From NCBI RefSeq assembly GCF_039503195.1, contig NZ_JBCJKP010000001.1:6944001-7008000 (forward strand): a stretch of DNA of 64,000 nucleotides, written 5' to 3'. Of the stretch, positions 1-8,545 are shown one piece after another. The first letter of the stretch is position 1. Each line of letters starts with the position of its first letter. Source of the DNA: Streptomyces mirabilis (lineage in GTDB: Bacteria; Actinomycetota; Actinomycetes; Streptomycetales; Streptomycetaceae). A program made the position numbers and the translations under genes. The notes under the pieces were generated by a model, which saw only the letters and a list, made by a program, of their open reading frames with translations, searched no databases and had not been told where the DNA came from.

Positions 1-519
1 CTCCTCCAGGAGCCGCCGGGCCTGCTGCTCGCTGCGGGCGCGCAGCTGCTCGGCCCACGCCACGTTCTCGTTGACGTGCGACTCGACGGTCTGACGGCGC
101 TCGGCCAGCTCCTGATCGAGCTGCTGGCGGCGCGCGACCGCCTCCTGGTGCAGCTCCGCCTGCAAGCGGGCGGCCTGCTCGGCGTGCTCCTGGAGGATGC
201 GCTGCGTCTGGGCCCGGGCCTGGCTCATCTCGCGCTCGGCGTCGGCGCGCAGCTGATCGGCCTGGATCTGGGCATTACGGAGCAATTGCTCGGCCTGATA
301 GCCGAGGTCGCCACCGCTGTCGTAGGCAGGCCGGGTCGCCAGACTGCGGCGCGCCTCGTGCAGCTTGGCGCGCAGCACCTCGACCTGATAGCCGAGGTCC
401 TCGGCGTGCTGGACGGCCTTCTCCCGCTCGGTCTTCAGCCGTTCCATCTCGGCCTCGAACCGAGAGAGGTGGTCGACGTCAGCCGCCGGCTCTCGCTCCT
501 GGCGTTCGTAGCCCCGCAC
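1..519 (-). CDS. scy: Scy-like polarisome coiled-coil protein, N-terminal part (cut by window edge)
   Basis: The gene runs off the left edge, so only its first 173 codons are visible. I read a GTG start at 519, giving a protein that begins VRGYERQEREPAADVDHLSRF and then becomes an almost uninterrupted charged coiled coil rich in Glu, Arg, Gln and Ala. Heptad-like stretches include RAKLHEARRSLA and AEQLLRNAQIQADQLR. In Streptomyces, Scy is a very long coiled-coil scaffold that works with DivIVA and FilP at hyphal tips to organise polar growth, and it lies beside methylmalonyl-CoA epimerase, as here. The identification rests on the remembered N-terminus and on this neighbourhood. A different long coiled-coil protein is possible but less likely. 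Confidence 0.8.
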   Translation of the reverse strand, partial: MRGYERQEREPAADVDHLSRFEAEMERLKTEREKAVQHAEDLGYQVEVLRAKLHEARRSLATRPAYDSGGDLGYQAEQLLRNAQIQADQLRADAEREMSQARAQTQRILQEHAEQAARLQAELHQEAVARRQQLDQELAERRQTVESHVNENVAWAEQLRARSEQQARRLLEE

Positions 520-664
520 TGCGCGGTCCCATCCGTCCCCTGGTCGCAAGTCTCTCCAAACGAACCCCGTCCATCCGCCGAACGGGGCCCCCGGGGAATG
601 GTGTCAGATCAACAGCGGAGCACGGGCTGTCGCCCCGACGCTCGTCCCCCGAAACCTGGACCCC

Positions 665-708
665 GGCCCTTGACCACGCCGTCCTTTGGACGGCATGACC
701 TCAGGGCC
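665..708 (-). terminator. nested hairpin downstream of mce
   Basis: GCCGTCC (678-684), TTT loop and GGACGGC (688-694) form a perfect stem, nested inside GGCCCT (665-670) and AGGGCC (703-708). It sits 77 bp past the mce stop and before scy, both on the minus strand. A transcription terminator is the simplest reading, though no clear U-run follows. The rest of 520-784 shows no gene I can support. Confidence 0.45.
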
Positions 709-784
709 CGTCGCCGGACAGACCCTGGGCCGCCCCCAAACGGCAGCGGCCACCCCCAACCCTACCGGCCCAGATATACGGAGG

Positions 785-1225
785 TCAGTGCTCAGGTGAC
801 TCAACAGCCGCCGAAGTGACCAGTTCTGTCAGGACACCATGGCAATCCTTTGGGTGAAGGAACGTGATTCGTGACCCCATGGAGCCGCGTCGGGGCTCGT
901 CGTAGAGGACTCGTACGCCTTTCTCCCTGATATCGGCGGCATCGGCGTCTACGTCCGCCGTGCCGAACGCGATGTGATGGACACCTTCGCCGTTCTTCGC
1001 CAGCCACTTCCCGACGGCCGAGTCCTCGCGGGTCGGCTCCAGGAGCTGGAGGTAGGAGGCGCCGCCGTCGGACGTCTCATTGATCTTGAGCATGGCCTCG
1101 CGGACGCCCTGCTCCTCGTTGACCTCGGAGTGGAAGACCTCGAAGCCGTACGTCGCCCGGTAGAACTCGACAGTCGCGTCGAGGTCGAAGCAGGCGATAC
1201 CGATGTGGTCGATTCGCGTCAGCAT
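785..1225 (-). CDS. mce: methylmalonyl-CoA epimerase
   Basis: A 146-residue vicinal-oxygen-chelate (VOC) protein. It interconverts (2R)- and (2S)-methylmalonyl-CoA, which links propionyl-CoA carboxylation to methylmalonyl-CoA mutase. The start MLTRIDHIGIACFDLDATVEFY is typical of the family, with the metal-ligand His of IDHIGIA near residue 7. A second repeat contains GEGVHHIAFGTADVDA, with the HHIAF ligand His near residue 83. The C-terminus LHPKDCHGVLTELV carries the family's final Glu ligand. Its full length matches the usual 140-150 residues. It diverges from the thiolase gene across about 146 bp. The adjacent meaB and the isobutyryl-CoA mutase gene 12 kb away support the assignment. Confidence 0.93.
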   Translation of the reverse strand: MLTRIDHIGIACFDLDATVEFYRATYGFEVFHSEVNEEQGVREAMLKINETSDGGASYLQLLEPTREDSAVGKWLAKNGEGVHHIAFGTADVDADAADIREKGVRVLYDEPRRGSMGSRITFLHPKDCHGVLTELVTSAAVESPEH

Positions 1226-1371
1226 GGAGTCAGTGCAGCGCTCATACGGCGGTTACGCAACGTGCGCGCGATCACACTGACTGCCGGATGACGGGTGGCC
1301 TACCGCTCAGTACATTCAAGTAAACCCTCGTTCACTCCTCGGCTGTGCAGCCGGTAAGGGGATCGCACCTC

Positions 1372-2574
1372 ATGTCTGGAACGAACAGCAGTACCTCGGT
1401 GATCGTCGCGGGCGCCCGAACGCCCATGGGACGGTTGCTTGGCTCGCTGAAGTCCTTCTCCGGGGCCGACCTCGGAGGCTTCGCGATCAAGGCCGCCCTC
1501 GACCGTGCGGGGATCGGTGGCGACCAGGTGCAGTACGTGATCATGGGTCAGGTGCTGCAGGCCGGGGCGGGCCAGATCCCGGCGCGCCAGGCCGCGGTCA
1601 AGGCGGGCATCCCGATGAGCGTCCCGGCGCTCACGATCAACAAGGTGTGTCTGTCCGGTCTCGACGCCATCGCGCTCGCGGACCAGCTGATCCGCGCGGG
1701 TGAATTCGACATCGTGGTCGCGGGCGGCCAGGAGTCCATGACGAACGCGCCCCACCTGCTCCCCAAGTCCCGCGAGGGCTTCAAGTACGGCGCGATCGAG
1801 ATGCTCGACGCGATGGCGTACGACGGCCTCACCGACGCCTTCGAGAACATCGCCATGGGCGAGTCGACGGAGAAGCACAACACACGCCTGGGCATCGCCC
1901 GCCCGGAGCAGGACGAGATCGCGGCCCTCTCCCACCAGCGCGCGGCCACCGCCCAGAAGAACGGCATCTTCGAGGCGGAGATCACGCCCGTGGAGATTCC
2001 GCAGCGCAAGGGCGAGCCCGTCGTCTTCAGCAAGGACGAGGGCATCCGCGCCGAGACCACGGCGGAGTCGCTGGCCAAGCTGCGCCCCGCCTTCACCCGG
2101 GACGGCACGATCACGGCGGGCACCTCCTCGCAGATCTCCGACGGCGCCGCGGCCGTGGTCGTGATGAGCAAGACCAAGGCGCAGGAGCTCGGCCTCCAGT
2201 GGATCGCCGAGATCGGCGCGCACGGGAACGTCGCGGGTCCGGACAACTCCCTCCAGTCCCAGCCGTCGAACGCGATCCTGCACGCCCTGAAGAAGGAGGG
2301 CCTCGATGTCTCCGATCTCGACCTGATCGAGATCAACGAGGCGTTCGCCGCGGTCGCCGTGCAGTCAATGAAGGACCTCGGCGTATCCACGGAAAAGGTG
2401 AACGTCAACGGTGGTGCCATCGCCCTCGGTCACCCGATCGGGATGTCCGGCGCCCGCCTCGTGCTGCACCTCGCCCTGGAGCTCAAGCGGCGCGGCGGCG
2501 GGGTCGGCGCGGCGGCGCTGTGCGGTGGGGGCGGGCAGGGTGACGCGCTGATCGTGCGGGTACCCAAGGCCTGA
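1372..2574 (+). CDS. acetyl-CoA C-acetyltransferase (thiolase)
   Basis: A 400-residue thiolase that condenses or cleaves acyl-CoA and acetyl-CoA, acting in acetoacetyl-CoA metabolism. I chose ATG 1372 ([18 protein letters not shown]) over an in-frame ATG at 1345 because an AAGGGG ribosome-binding sequence lies just upstream of 1372. Thiolase signatures are present: the nucleophilic Cys in [12 protein letters not shown], the [11 protein letters not shown] loop, NEAFAAVAV, the catalytic His in [17 protein letters not shown], and the last Cys in [11 protein letters not shown]. The gene is followed by meaB 90 bp downstream on the same strand and may be co-transcribed with it. Substrate specificity, acetoacetyl-CoA versus 3-oxoadipyl or longer chains, cannot be read from these motifs. 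Confidence 0.92.
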   Translation: MSGTNSSTSVIVAGARTPMGRLLGSLKSFSGADLGGFAIKAALDRAGIGGDQVQYVIMGQVLQAGAGQIPARQAAVKAGIPMSVPALTINKVCLSGLDAIALADQLIRAGEFDIVVAGGQESMTNAPHLLPKSREGFKYGAIEMLDAMAYDGLTDAFENIAMGESTEKHNTRLGIARPEQDEIAALSHQRAATAQKNGIFEAEITPVEIPQRKGEPVVFSKDEGIRAETTAESLAKLRPAFTRDGTITAGTSSQISDGAAAVVVMSKTKAQELGLQWIAEIGAHGNVAGPDNSLQSQPSNAILHALKKEGLDVSDLDLIEINEAFAAVAVQSMKDLGVSTEKVNVNGGAIALGHPIGMSGARLVLHLALELKRRGGGVGAAALCGGGGQGDALIVRVPKA

Positions 2575-2601
2575 AGCCGTTGTCTCTTTCCGTACGACCC
2601 T

Positions 2602-2646
2602 GGTGCGTACGACTCTGAACGACCTCGGTGCGTACGACTCTGAACG
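2602..2646 (+). repeat. 20-bp direct repeat between thiolase and meaB
   Basis: The 20-mer GGTGCGTACGACTCTGAACG occurs at 2602-2621 and again at 2627-2646. The core GTACGAC also occurs at about 2592, and TCTGAACGGA is repeated once more just before the meaB ribosome-binding site. The repeats fill the short intergenic gap. They may be a binding site array or simple slippage. Confidence 0.7.
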
Positions 2647-2664
2647 GATCTGAACGGAGCTGTG

Positions 2665-3621
2665 ATGCAGGACGTCTCCTCGCTGGTGGCCCAGGCCAGG
2701 GAAGGCAGGCCGCGGGCCGTGGCCCGGCTGATCTCCCTGGTGGAGGGGGCGTCCCCGCAGTTGCGCGAGGTCATGGCGGCGCTGGCCCCGCTGACCGGCA
2801 ACGCGTACGTCGTCGGGCTCACCGGCTCTCCGGGCGTGGGCAAGTCGACCTCGACCTCGGCGCTGGTGACGGCGTACCGGCGGCAGGGCAAGCGGGTCGG
2901 AGTCCTGGCCGTCGACCCGTCCTCGCCGTTCTCCGGAGGCGCCCTGCTCGGCGACCGTGTGCGCATGTCCGAGCACGCCTCCGACCCCGGCGTCTACATC
3001 CGCTCGATGGCCACGCGAGGCCATCTGGGCGGTCTGGCCTGGTCGGCCCCCCAGGCCATCCGCGTCCTGGACGCGGCGGGCTGTGACGTGATCCTGGTGG
3101 AGACGGTCGGTGTGGGCCAGTCGGAGGTGGAGATCGCCTCCCAGGCGGACACCTCGGTGGTCCTGCTCGCCCCCGGCATGGGCGACGGCATCCAGGCGGC
3201 GAAGGCCGGAATCCTGGAGATCGGCGACGTGTACGTGGTGAACAAGGCCGACCGGGACGGTGCCGACGCGACCGCGCGTGAGCTGAACCACATGCTCGGG
3301 CTCGGCGAGTCCCGAGGTCCCGGGGACTGGCGGCCGCCGATCGTCAAGACGGTGGCGGCGCGGGGTGAGGGCATCGACGAGGTCGTCGAGGCCCTGGAGA
3401 AGCACCACGCCTGGATGGAGGAGCATGGTGTCCTCGCCGAGCGCCGCCTCGCCCGGGCGTCCCAGGAGGTCGAGACGATCGCCGTCACGGCGCTGCGTCA
3501 ACGGATCGGTGACCTTCATGGTGACCGCCGCCTGAGTGCGCTCGCGGAGCGGATCGTGGCGGGGGAGCTGGATCCCTACCGGGCGGCGGACTCGTTGGTG
3601 GAGGGCCTGACGGAGAGCTGA
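2665..3621 (+). CDS. meaB: methylmalonyl-CoA mutase-associated GTPase MeaB
   Basis: A 318-residue G3E-family P-loop GTPase that chaperones B12-dependent acyl-CoA mutases, gating cofactor loading and protecting the mutase from inactivation. A GTG at 2662 and an ATG at 2665 are in frame. GGAG at 2656-2659 leaves 5 nt before the ATG but only 2 before the GTG, so I chose the ATG. Visible motifs are Walker A (GSPGVGKST), the switch region VLAVDPSSPFSGGALLGDRVRM, DVILVETVGVGQSEVEI (Walker B), and VVNKADRDGAD (NKxD base recognition). In this window its likely clients are IcmA (14832-16532) or a methylmalonyl-CoA mutase encoded elsewhere. Confidence 0.93.
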   Translation: MQDVSSLVAQAREGRPRAVARLISLVEGASPQLREVMAALAPLTGNAYVVGLTGSPGVGKSTSTSALVTAYRRQGKRVGVLAVDPSSPFSGGALLGDRVRMSEHASDPGVYIRSMATRGHLGGLAWSAPQAIRVLDAAGCDVILVETVGVGQSEVEIASQADTSVVLLAPGMGDGIQAAKAGILEIGDVYVVNKADRDGADATARELNHMLGLGESRGPGDWRPPIVKTVAARGEGIDEVVEALEKHHAWMEEHGVLAERRLARASQEVETIAVTALRQRIGDLHGDRRLSALAERIVAGELDPYRAADSLVEGLTES

Positions 3622-4331
3622 GACGGGGTTTCCCACCCGCCCACCCCGCCCCCGGGTGCTCCGCCCCCGGACCCCCGGGCGGGTTCTTCGCCTGCGAGCG
3701 CCTGCGGGCCGCTCGCGCGCGCCCCTGGGGCCGGGGCTGCGCCCCGATCCCCCGTCCGCTGCAAGTTCCTTGCCTGCGGGTGGGTGGGGGCTGGTCGCGC
3801 CGTTCCCCGCGCCCCTGGGGCGGGGCTGCGCCCGAATCCCGCTGCCACCGCAAGTTCCTTGCCTGCGGGTGGGTGGGGGCTGGTTGCGCCGTTCCCCGCG
3901 CCCCTGGGGCGGGGCTGCGCCCCGGATCGCGTCCGCGGGGGAGTGCTTCGGCCGCGGGGCGGTGGGGGCTTGTCGTGCAGTTCCTCGCGGCCCTTGAGGG
4001 CGGTGGCGCGCGTTTTTGGGGCCGTCCGGCGTTTCAGGGCGAGGCTGTCAGACCGATGCGGGGGCCAGGGGGCGGCAGCCCCTGGTGGGGTGCAGGGGCG
4101 GAGCCCCGCGGGGGTTCGGGGTCGAAGGGGCGGAGCCCCTGGGGAAGGGACGGGTAGGGGCGGCGGGGGCGAGGACCCGGTACCTGTCAACTCTCGGCGC
4201 CCGCTGTTACGTTAAGGCCCGTGTTCCTCCTCTTGGCATAGGGCCCGCCCAGGCCCGCGACGGACACCGGTGGGTGCGCCGTCGCGGCACTCAGGCGACC
4301 CCTTTCCGCCTCCCGCTCGAGGAACCCCAAC
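3622..4331. repeat. 710-bp gene-free gap packed with dispersed GC-rich repeats
   Basis: I see no supportable gene here; the open frames are GC-bias artefacts. The gap holds three or four copies of an intergenic element with the core CGTTCCCCGCGCCCCTGG preceded by GGTGGGGGCTGGTCGCG: about 3784-3832, 3873-3921, and degenerate copies near 3706-3745 and 3963-4000. The block starting GCAAGTTCCTTGCC at 3761 is repeated almost exactly from 3850, an 89-bp tandem duplication. A second small palindrome, GGGGCGGAGCCCC, occurs at 4095-4107 and 4127-4139. The elements resemble REP/BIME-type repeats found at gene ends. Confidence 0.75.
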
Positions 4332-5585
4332 ATGTCTGCGCCCGCGCCGCGGCCCTCGTACGCCGCGTTCTTCCGCATCCCCCACACCCGCCACACCTTC
4401 ACCGCCGCCCTCATCGGCAGACTCTCCTACGGCATGGTCTCGCTGGCCGTGATGCTCAGCGTGACCGAGGCCACCGGCTCGTACGCCGCCGCCGGCACGG
4501 TCATGGCACTGTTCGGCGCGACCAGCGTGCTCCTGTCACCCGTCAGGGCGGCCCTGATCGACCGCCACGGCCCCCGCCGCGCCCTCATCCCGATGGCCTC
4601 GCTCTACGCCACCCTGCTCGCGGCCCTCGCGACAGCGGCCTGGCGGCCCGGAACACCGGCACCCGCCCTCGGCGCCCTCGCCGTCACCGCGGGCGCCTGC
4701 ACGCCACCCCTCGGCCCCACGGTGCGCGCCCTGTGGGGCGAGGTCATCGAGGACAACCGGGTCCTGCAGCGGGCGTACAGCCTGGACGGGATCGCCGAGG
4801 AGATCCTCTTCGTCTCGGGTCCGCTGCTGGTGGGCGCGGTCGTCCAGTTCGCACCCCCGGCCGCCGCGCTCGCGCTCTGCGCCCTGCTGGTGTGGGCCGG
4901 AACCCTCGCCCTCGTCCTGTCGCCGGCCGTGGCGGGCGTACGTCCGGCCGTGACGAAGCCCGTCGCACGCGCGGGGCGCCGTTTCCGCGACGGACGCGCG
5001 CTCCTGCAGCCCGTCGTCGTCGCGGCGGGCGTCGGCCTGTCGGTGGGAGCCGTCGACCTTCTGGTGATGGCCTACGCCACACGACACCATCACGGGAACG
5101 ACGTGGTGGCCTGGGTACTCGCCGCACTGTCGCTGGGCAGCGCCCTGGGCGGCCTCCTGAACGGCGCCGTCGACTGGCGTACGCCCGCACGGGCGCGGCT
5201 GCCGCTGCTGGCGGGCGGCCTGGGCCTCGCCCTGTCGGCCGCGGGTCTCGCTCCCGGCCTCGGCGCCCTGACCGTCGCCGTGGCCTGCGCCGGTTTCTTC
5301 GTCGCCCCGGCCCTCACGACGTCGTATCTGATCGCCGACGAGGCGGCCCCGTCGGGCCGCCGTACCCAGGCCGGAGCCTGGGTCAACACCGCGGTGAACG
5401 CCGGAAGCGCGAGTGGCACCGCGGGAGTAGGCCTTCTGGTGGGCCGCCTACCTCTGGGCCTGTGCTTCGCGATCGCGGGGGCCGTGGCGGTGGCGGTGGG
5501 CGTGCTCTCGGCGCAGGGTGCTCGTGCGGCGAGGGCGTCGCACGGAGCCTCCAGGGACACGCCCGAGCTGACCCGCGCCCCTTAG
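4332..5585 (+). CDS. MFS transporter (drug/metabolite exporter type)
   Basis: A 417-residue membrane protein with about 12 hydrophobic segments, starting MSAPAPRPSYAAFFRIPHTRH. GAGGAA lies 7 nt before the ATG at 4332. Segments such as VSLAVMLSVTEATGSYAAAGTVMALFGA and the motif-A-like loop DRHGPRRAL after the second helix place it in the major facilitator superfamily. This branch is widespread in actinobacteria without known substrates. No regulator is adjacent on the same strand; the convergent MarR gene at 5672-6148 could control it, but I see no shared operator. The stop codon lies inside a repeat hairpin (5575-5591). Confidence 0.8.
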   Translation: MSAPAPRPSYAAFFRIPHTRHTFTAALIGRLSYGMVSLAVMLSVTEATGSYAAAGTVMALFGATSVLLSPVRAALIDRHGPRRALIPMASLYATLLAALATAAWRPGTPAPALGALAVTAGACTPPLGPTVRALWGEVIEDNRVLQRAYSLDGIAEEILFVSGPLLVGAVVQFAPPAAALALCALLVWAGTLALVLSPAVAGVRPAVTKPVARAGRRFRDGRALLQPVVVAAGVGLSVGAVDLLVMAYATRHHHGNDVVAWVLAALSLGSALGGLLNGAVDWRTPARARLPLLAGGLGLALSAAGLAPGLGALTVAVACAGFFVAPALTTSYLIADEAAPSGRRTQAGAWVNTAVNAGSASGTAGVGLLVGRLPLGLCFAIAGAVAVAVGVLSAQGARAARASHGASRDTPELTRAP

Positions 5586-5614
5586 GGGCGCGGGGAACGG
5601 CGCGACCAGCCACG
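5575..5614 (-). repeat. intergenic repeat copy overlapping the MFS stop codon
   Basis: GCGCCCC (5575-5581) and GGGGCGC (5585-5591) form a hairpin whose loop and right arm contain the MFS TAG stop (5583-5585). The following GGGGAACGGCGCGACCAGCCAC is the reverse complement of the dispersed repeat core seen at 3.8, 16.6, 29.2, 39.8 and 57.7 kb. It could double as a terminator between the convergent MFS and MarR genes. Confidence 0.75.
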
Positions 5615-5671
5615 GACCACCCGCAGTGACAGGCAACCCGCGGCTACGGCCGGTCCGCACTCACCGAGCCG

Positions 5672-6148
5672 TTACGGCTTGCCTCGCTGCCCCCGCAAAT
5701 GCTCCGCGATCGGCCGCAACGACTTGTGCAGCTCCTCCAGGGCCTCCGGGGACAGCAGATCCATGAAGTGCCTGCGCACGGACGCCACGTGGTGCGGGGC
5801 GACCTTCTTCATCGTCTCCATGCCGTGATCGGTGAGGACGGCGAACAGTCCCCGGCGGTCGGACTCGCAGTTCTCGCGCCGGACCAGGTCCGCGTTCTCC
5901 ATGCGGGTGATCTGGTGCGAGAGCCGGCTCTTGGACTGAAGGGTGGCGGCCGCGAGGTCGCTCATCCGCAGCCGGAAGCCCTCCGACTCGGAGAGGTTCA
6001 CCAGGATCTCGTAGTCGTTCATCGTCAGCCCGAACGGCTGCAGATCCCTTTCGAGCTGGTACGTCAACAGCCTGTTGACCTCCAGGTGGGTGCGCCAGGC
6101 GCACTGCTCCGCATCGGTCAGCCAGCGCGTGGCCGTCTCGGTCTCCAT
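5672..6148 (-). CDS. MarR-family transcriptional regulator
   Basis: A 158-residue winged-helix regulator, METETATRWLTDAEQCAWRTH, that likely acts as a dimer on a palindromic operator. The MarR core is clear: LTMNDYEILVNLSESEGFRLRMSDLAAATLQSKSRLSHQITRMENADLV (helix-turn-helix), then the wing RRENCESDRRGLFAVLTDHG. A single Cys in the wing (RENCESD) is notable, because some MarR/OhrR proteins sense oxidants through cysteines. However, the classical OhrR sensor Cys lies near the N-terminus, so redox sensing is only speculation. Its promoter must lie in 6149-6240, where an AT-rich block around 6155-6178 could be an autoregulatory site. The target is unknown. Confidence 0.87.
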   Translation of the reverse strand: METETATRWLTDAEQCAWRTHLEVNRLLTYQLERDLQPFGLTMNDYEILVNLSESEGFRLRMSDLAAATLQSKSRLSHQITRMENADLVRRENCESDRRGLFAVLTDHGMETMKKVAPHHVASVRRHFMDLLSPEALEELHKSLRPIAEHLRGQRGKP

Positions 6149-6240
6149 GAATGAAGTCTACCTAAAATGTTGAAAGGCGAACTAGTGAGGGTGGTGTGAC
6201 TACGCGCACGCGTTCGACGTCACACTCCGCAGACTACCGC

Positions 6241-7050
6241 TCACAGACCGAAGCGACGCTGGAGGTCCCCGAGCTGTCCGGGAAGACGCGGTGTGCCGGC
6301 TTGCTGACCGTGCTGCCCCTGGTGACCGGGTACCCCGCCACCGCCGGGCACGCCCGGCTCATGCGGAACGGCCCCCGTGGCCTGCTCGGCCATGAGGACC
6401 TCCGTGGACTGCAGCAGGACCGTGCCGGCCCCTACGAACTCGAACTGGTGCTCCTCTCCAGAGGCCCCGCCGAGGCCTGTCAGTGCACGTAGACCGCCCA
6501 TGAGGCCTGTCATGTACCCGTGGTCGTAGTGATGGCACGGGGACGGGCAGTCGGCCCAGCCGACAAGCGCTTGCGGATCCACCCGGATGGGAGGCTCCAT
6601 GAACACCACCGGGCCGTTAGAGGCCGCCACGAACTTGCCGGTTCCGATCAGCGTCAAAAAGCCCGGCACGATCGATTGCTTGAGCGCGAGACTTGGCTGA
6701 AAAGCGAGCAGGTTGCCAGAGCGAATGGTCAGGTTGCCCTCGTCCAAGTCATACGAATTCACGTCGAAGGCCCGGTCGGCGAGGAGCATCTTGCCCGAGC
6801 CCTCCGCCACCACCCAGTCGCTCGCGTGCAGAGGCGAATGGAAAGATGTGCGCACGAGACGGTCCAGTCGGCCGTGCCCGATGCCGTTGAAATCCATCGA
6901 CCCGTAGTAGGCGATCATCTTGCCCTTCTGCAGGAACCACTGGCTCCCCTTGAGCTCCACGCAGAAGGTGTACTTGTTCACGTTGTCGTCGACCGGCAGG
7001 GTCATCGGGTCGTAGATCACCGGGCCGCCCGGGGTCCCGTACGCGCTCAC
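6241..7050 (-). CDS. AIM24 family protein, third gene of the triplet
   Basis: A 269-residue protein with the beta-sandwich AIM24 (TRAP-like) fold. Repeated strands include FCVELKGSQWFLQKGKMIAYYGSMDF, DWVVAEGSGKMLLADRAFDVNSYDLDEGNLTIRSGNLLAF and GKFVAASNGPVVFMEPPIRVDPQALVGW. Its ATG overlaps the stop of the preceding gene by 4 bp (ATGA at 7047-7050), so the two are translationally coupled. It is longer than its two paralogues and ends in a Gly/Pro/Gln-rich tail of about 45 residues (GVPGGGGVPGHQGQHGQQ), probably disordered. The function of bacterial AIM24 proteins is not established; in yeast Aim24 is a mitochondrial inner-membrane organiser. Confidence 0.85.
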   Translation of the reverse strand: MSAYGTPGGPVIYDPMTLPVDDNVNKYTFCVELKGSQWFLQKGKMIAYYGSMDFNGIGHGRLDRLVRTSFHSPLHASDWVVAEGSGKMLLADRAFDVNSYDLDEGNLTIRSGNLLAFQPSLALKQSIVPGFLTLIGTGKFVAASNGPVVFMEPPIRVDPQALVGWADCPSPCHHYDHGYMTGLMGGLRALTGLGGASGEEHQFEFVGAGTVLLQSTEVLMAEQATGAVPHEPGVPGGGGVPGHQGQHGQQAGTPRLPGQLGDLQRRFGL

Positions 7051-7697
7051 AGCTTCTCCTCCGAGGCCTGGACGTACACCGCACCACTGCCGCTCAGCTC
7101 CAGCTGGAACGCCTCGCCCGAGCCGCGGCCCACCATGTCGCGCCAGCCGAGCGCCGTGGACAGCTTGTTGCGTACGTCACCGTGGTGCGCCACGTACGCC
7201 TGGGGGTCGACATGGACGGGGCGCTGGGGGGAGATGGGAACTTCGATCACGCCCCCGTGGGCCATCACGGCCACCGCGCCGTGCCCCTTGAGTGTGGTCG
7301 TGAAGAGCCCCTGGCCCGTCACCTGGCCGCGGACCATGCCCATGACCCCGCCCTGCGAGCCGAGGAACATCGTGCCCTGCTGGAGGGTGCCGTCGAAGGC
7401 CAGCAGCCGGTCCGCCTCGACGTACAGGGTGTCGCCCGAGAGGTTGATCACCTGGATGTGATGGCCGCCGTGCCCGAAGAAGACCGTGCCGCTGCCCTCG
7501 ACGGTCATCAGCGGGGTGGCCTCATTGGCGACCCGGCGGCCGATCATCGACATGATCCCGCCCTGGCCGCCCTGGACGTTGGGTGTGAAGGAGACCTCAC
7601 CCTTGTAGGCGAGCATCGCGCCGCGCTGACTGAACAGGCGCTGGCCGGGCAGGACCGTCGCCTCGATCATCTTGGAGTTCACTTCGCGGAACGGCAT
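7047..7697 (-). CDS. AIM24 family protein, second gene of the triplet
   Basis: A 216-residue AIM24-domain protein starting [38 protein letters not shown] chose ATG 7697 because it follows the stop of the upstream gene by a single base (TGA-C-ATG). The longer in-frame reading would run into the neighbouring gene. Typical AIM24 strands are [40 protein letters not shown] and [46 protein letters not shown]. No signal peptide or membrane segment is visible, so it should be cytoplasmic or peripheral. Three tandem copies suggest a hetero-oligomer, but that is inference. Confidence 0.88.
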   Translation of the reverse strand: MPFREVNSKMIEATVLPGQRLFSQRGAMLAYKGEVSFTPNVQGGQGGIMSMIGRRVANEATPLMTVEGSGTVFFGHGGHHIQVINLSGDTLYVEADRLLAFDGTLQQGTMFLGSQGGVMGMVRGQVTGQGLFTTTLKGHGAVAVMAHGGVIEVPISPQRPVHVDPQAYVAHHGDVRNKLSTALGWRDMVGRGSGEAFQLELSGSGAVYVQASEEKL

Positions 7698-7698
7698 G

Positions 7699-8331
7699 TC
7701 ACAGGTCCCCCGCGATCGTGTTGCGCTCACTGGGCTGAACGTAGACCAGTCCGTCGCCCTCGAAGCGGATCTGGAAGGCCTCGCCGCCGCCCTCGCCCAG
7801 GAACGTGCGGAAGGTCACGCCGGCCTGGAAGGACTGCCGGACATTGCCCTGGTGCGCGATGTACGCCCCCGGGTCGACCGTCAGCGGGTACTGGGAGCTG
7901 ACGCGCAGCACCACCGCCGGGCCGTCGGACGTGATCGCCGCCTGGCCGTGGCCCTCGACGGTGGTCGTGAACAACCCGTTGCCCTGGGAGGCGCCTCTGA
8001 GGCCCGTGAAGGACGTGCCCGTCCGCAGGCCCGCGTCGGTCGCGAGCAGGTTGCTCGACTCGACGTACAGCTTGTCCCCCTGGAGGTTCACCAGGTTGAT
8101 CTCGGAGGCCCGGTCCGCGAACCAGCAGGTCCCTTGCCCCTTCACCTCCATCACCGTCATCTGCTCGCCGGTGATGCGTCGGGTCACCATCCCGCGGATC
8201 CCCTCCCCACCGCCGCTCAGCTTCTTGAACGCCATCTGACCGTCGTACGCGACCATCGAGCCGTTCTTCGCCTTCACGGCGTCCCCGGTCATGTCGACGG
8301 CCAGCACCTTGCTGCCTTGAAGTCGGAACAT
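7699..8331 (-). CDS. AIM24 family protein, first gene of the triplet
   Basis: A 210-residue AIM24-domain protein, [38 protein letters not shown] 8331 fits the start of the conserved domain; an in-frame GTG lies at 8337, and no strong ribosome-binding site distinguishes them. It has the same repeated strand pattern as its neighbours ([37 protein letters not shown] and [38 protein letters not shown]). It leads a tightly packed three-gene operon, with 1-bp spacing to the second gene and a 4-bp overlap from second to third. It is transcribed divergently from the DUF3817 gene across 214 bp. Confidence 0.86.
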   Translation of the reverse strand: MFRLQGSKVLAVDMTGDAVKAKNGSMVAYDGQMAFKKLSGGGEGIRGMVTRRITGEQMTVMEVKGQGTCWFADRASEINLVNLQGDKLYVESSNLLATDAGLRTGTSFTGLRGASQGNGLFTTTVEGHGQAAITSDGPAVVLRVSSQYPLTVDPGAYIAHQGNVRQSFQAGVTFRTFLGEGGGEAFQIRFEGDGLVYVQPSERNTIAGDL

Positions 8332-8425
8332 CGCCACGTGGTGAAGGTAGCGGCAGGGCGTGAACGCGGACAGGGCCCACGGGTGGATCTCACCCCTGAG
8401 CGGACCCTTAGGGGCCAAGCGGACA

Positions 8426-8452
8426 CCCCCGCCCCGCACCCCGGGGCGGGGG
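8426..8452. other. perfect GC hairpin in the AIM24 / DUF3817 divergent promoter region
   Basis: CCCCCGCCCCG (8426-8436), loop CACCC, and CGGGGCGGGGG (8442-8452) pair perfectly over 11 bp. It lies between two divergent genes, where a terminator is not expected. It could be an operator, an insulator for upstream-facing transcripts, or composition noise in a very GC-rich stretch. Confidence 0.5.
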
Positions 8453-8545
8453 CGCCCCGGCTCGGGTGCCACAATGGTCGACGCTTGTGCTTACGTTCAC
8501 AAAGCGGCTCCCCGCCGAAAGCGAATCTCCCACCGAAGGTGACCC

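Noticed and set aside
76..819. Long plus-strand open frame across the left edge
   Set aside because: It is the reverse-complement shadow of the Scy coiled-coil gene; the minus-strand protein has a coherent heptad pattern and a known N-terminus.
3485..4215. Several overlapping open frames in the gap after meaB
   Set aside because: They consist of Pro/Arg/Gly/Ala low complexity produced by repeated GC-rich elements and have no ribosome-binding sites or recognisable domains.
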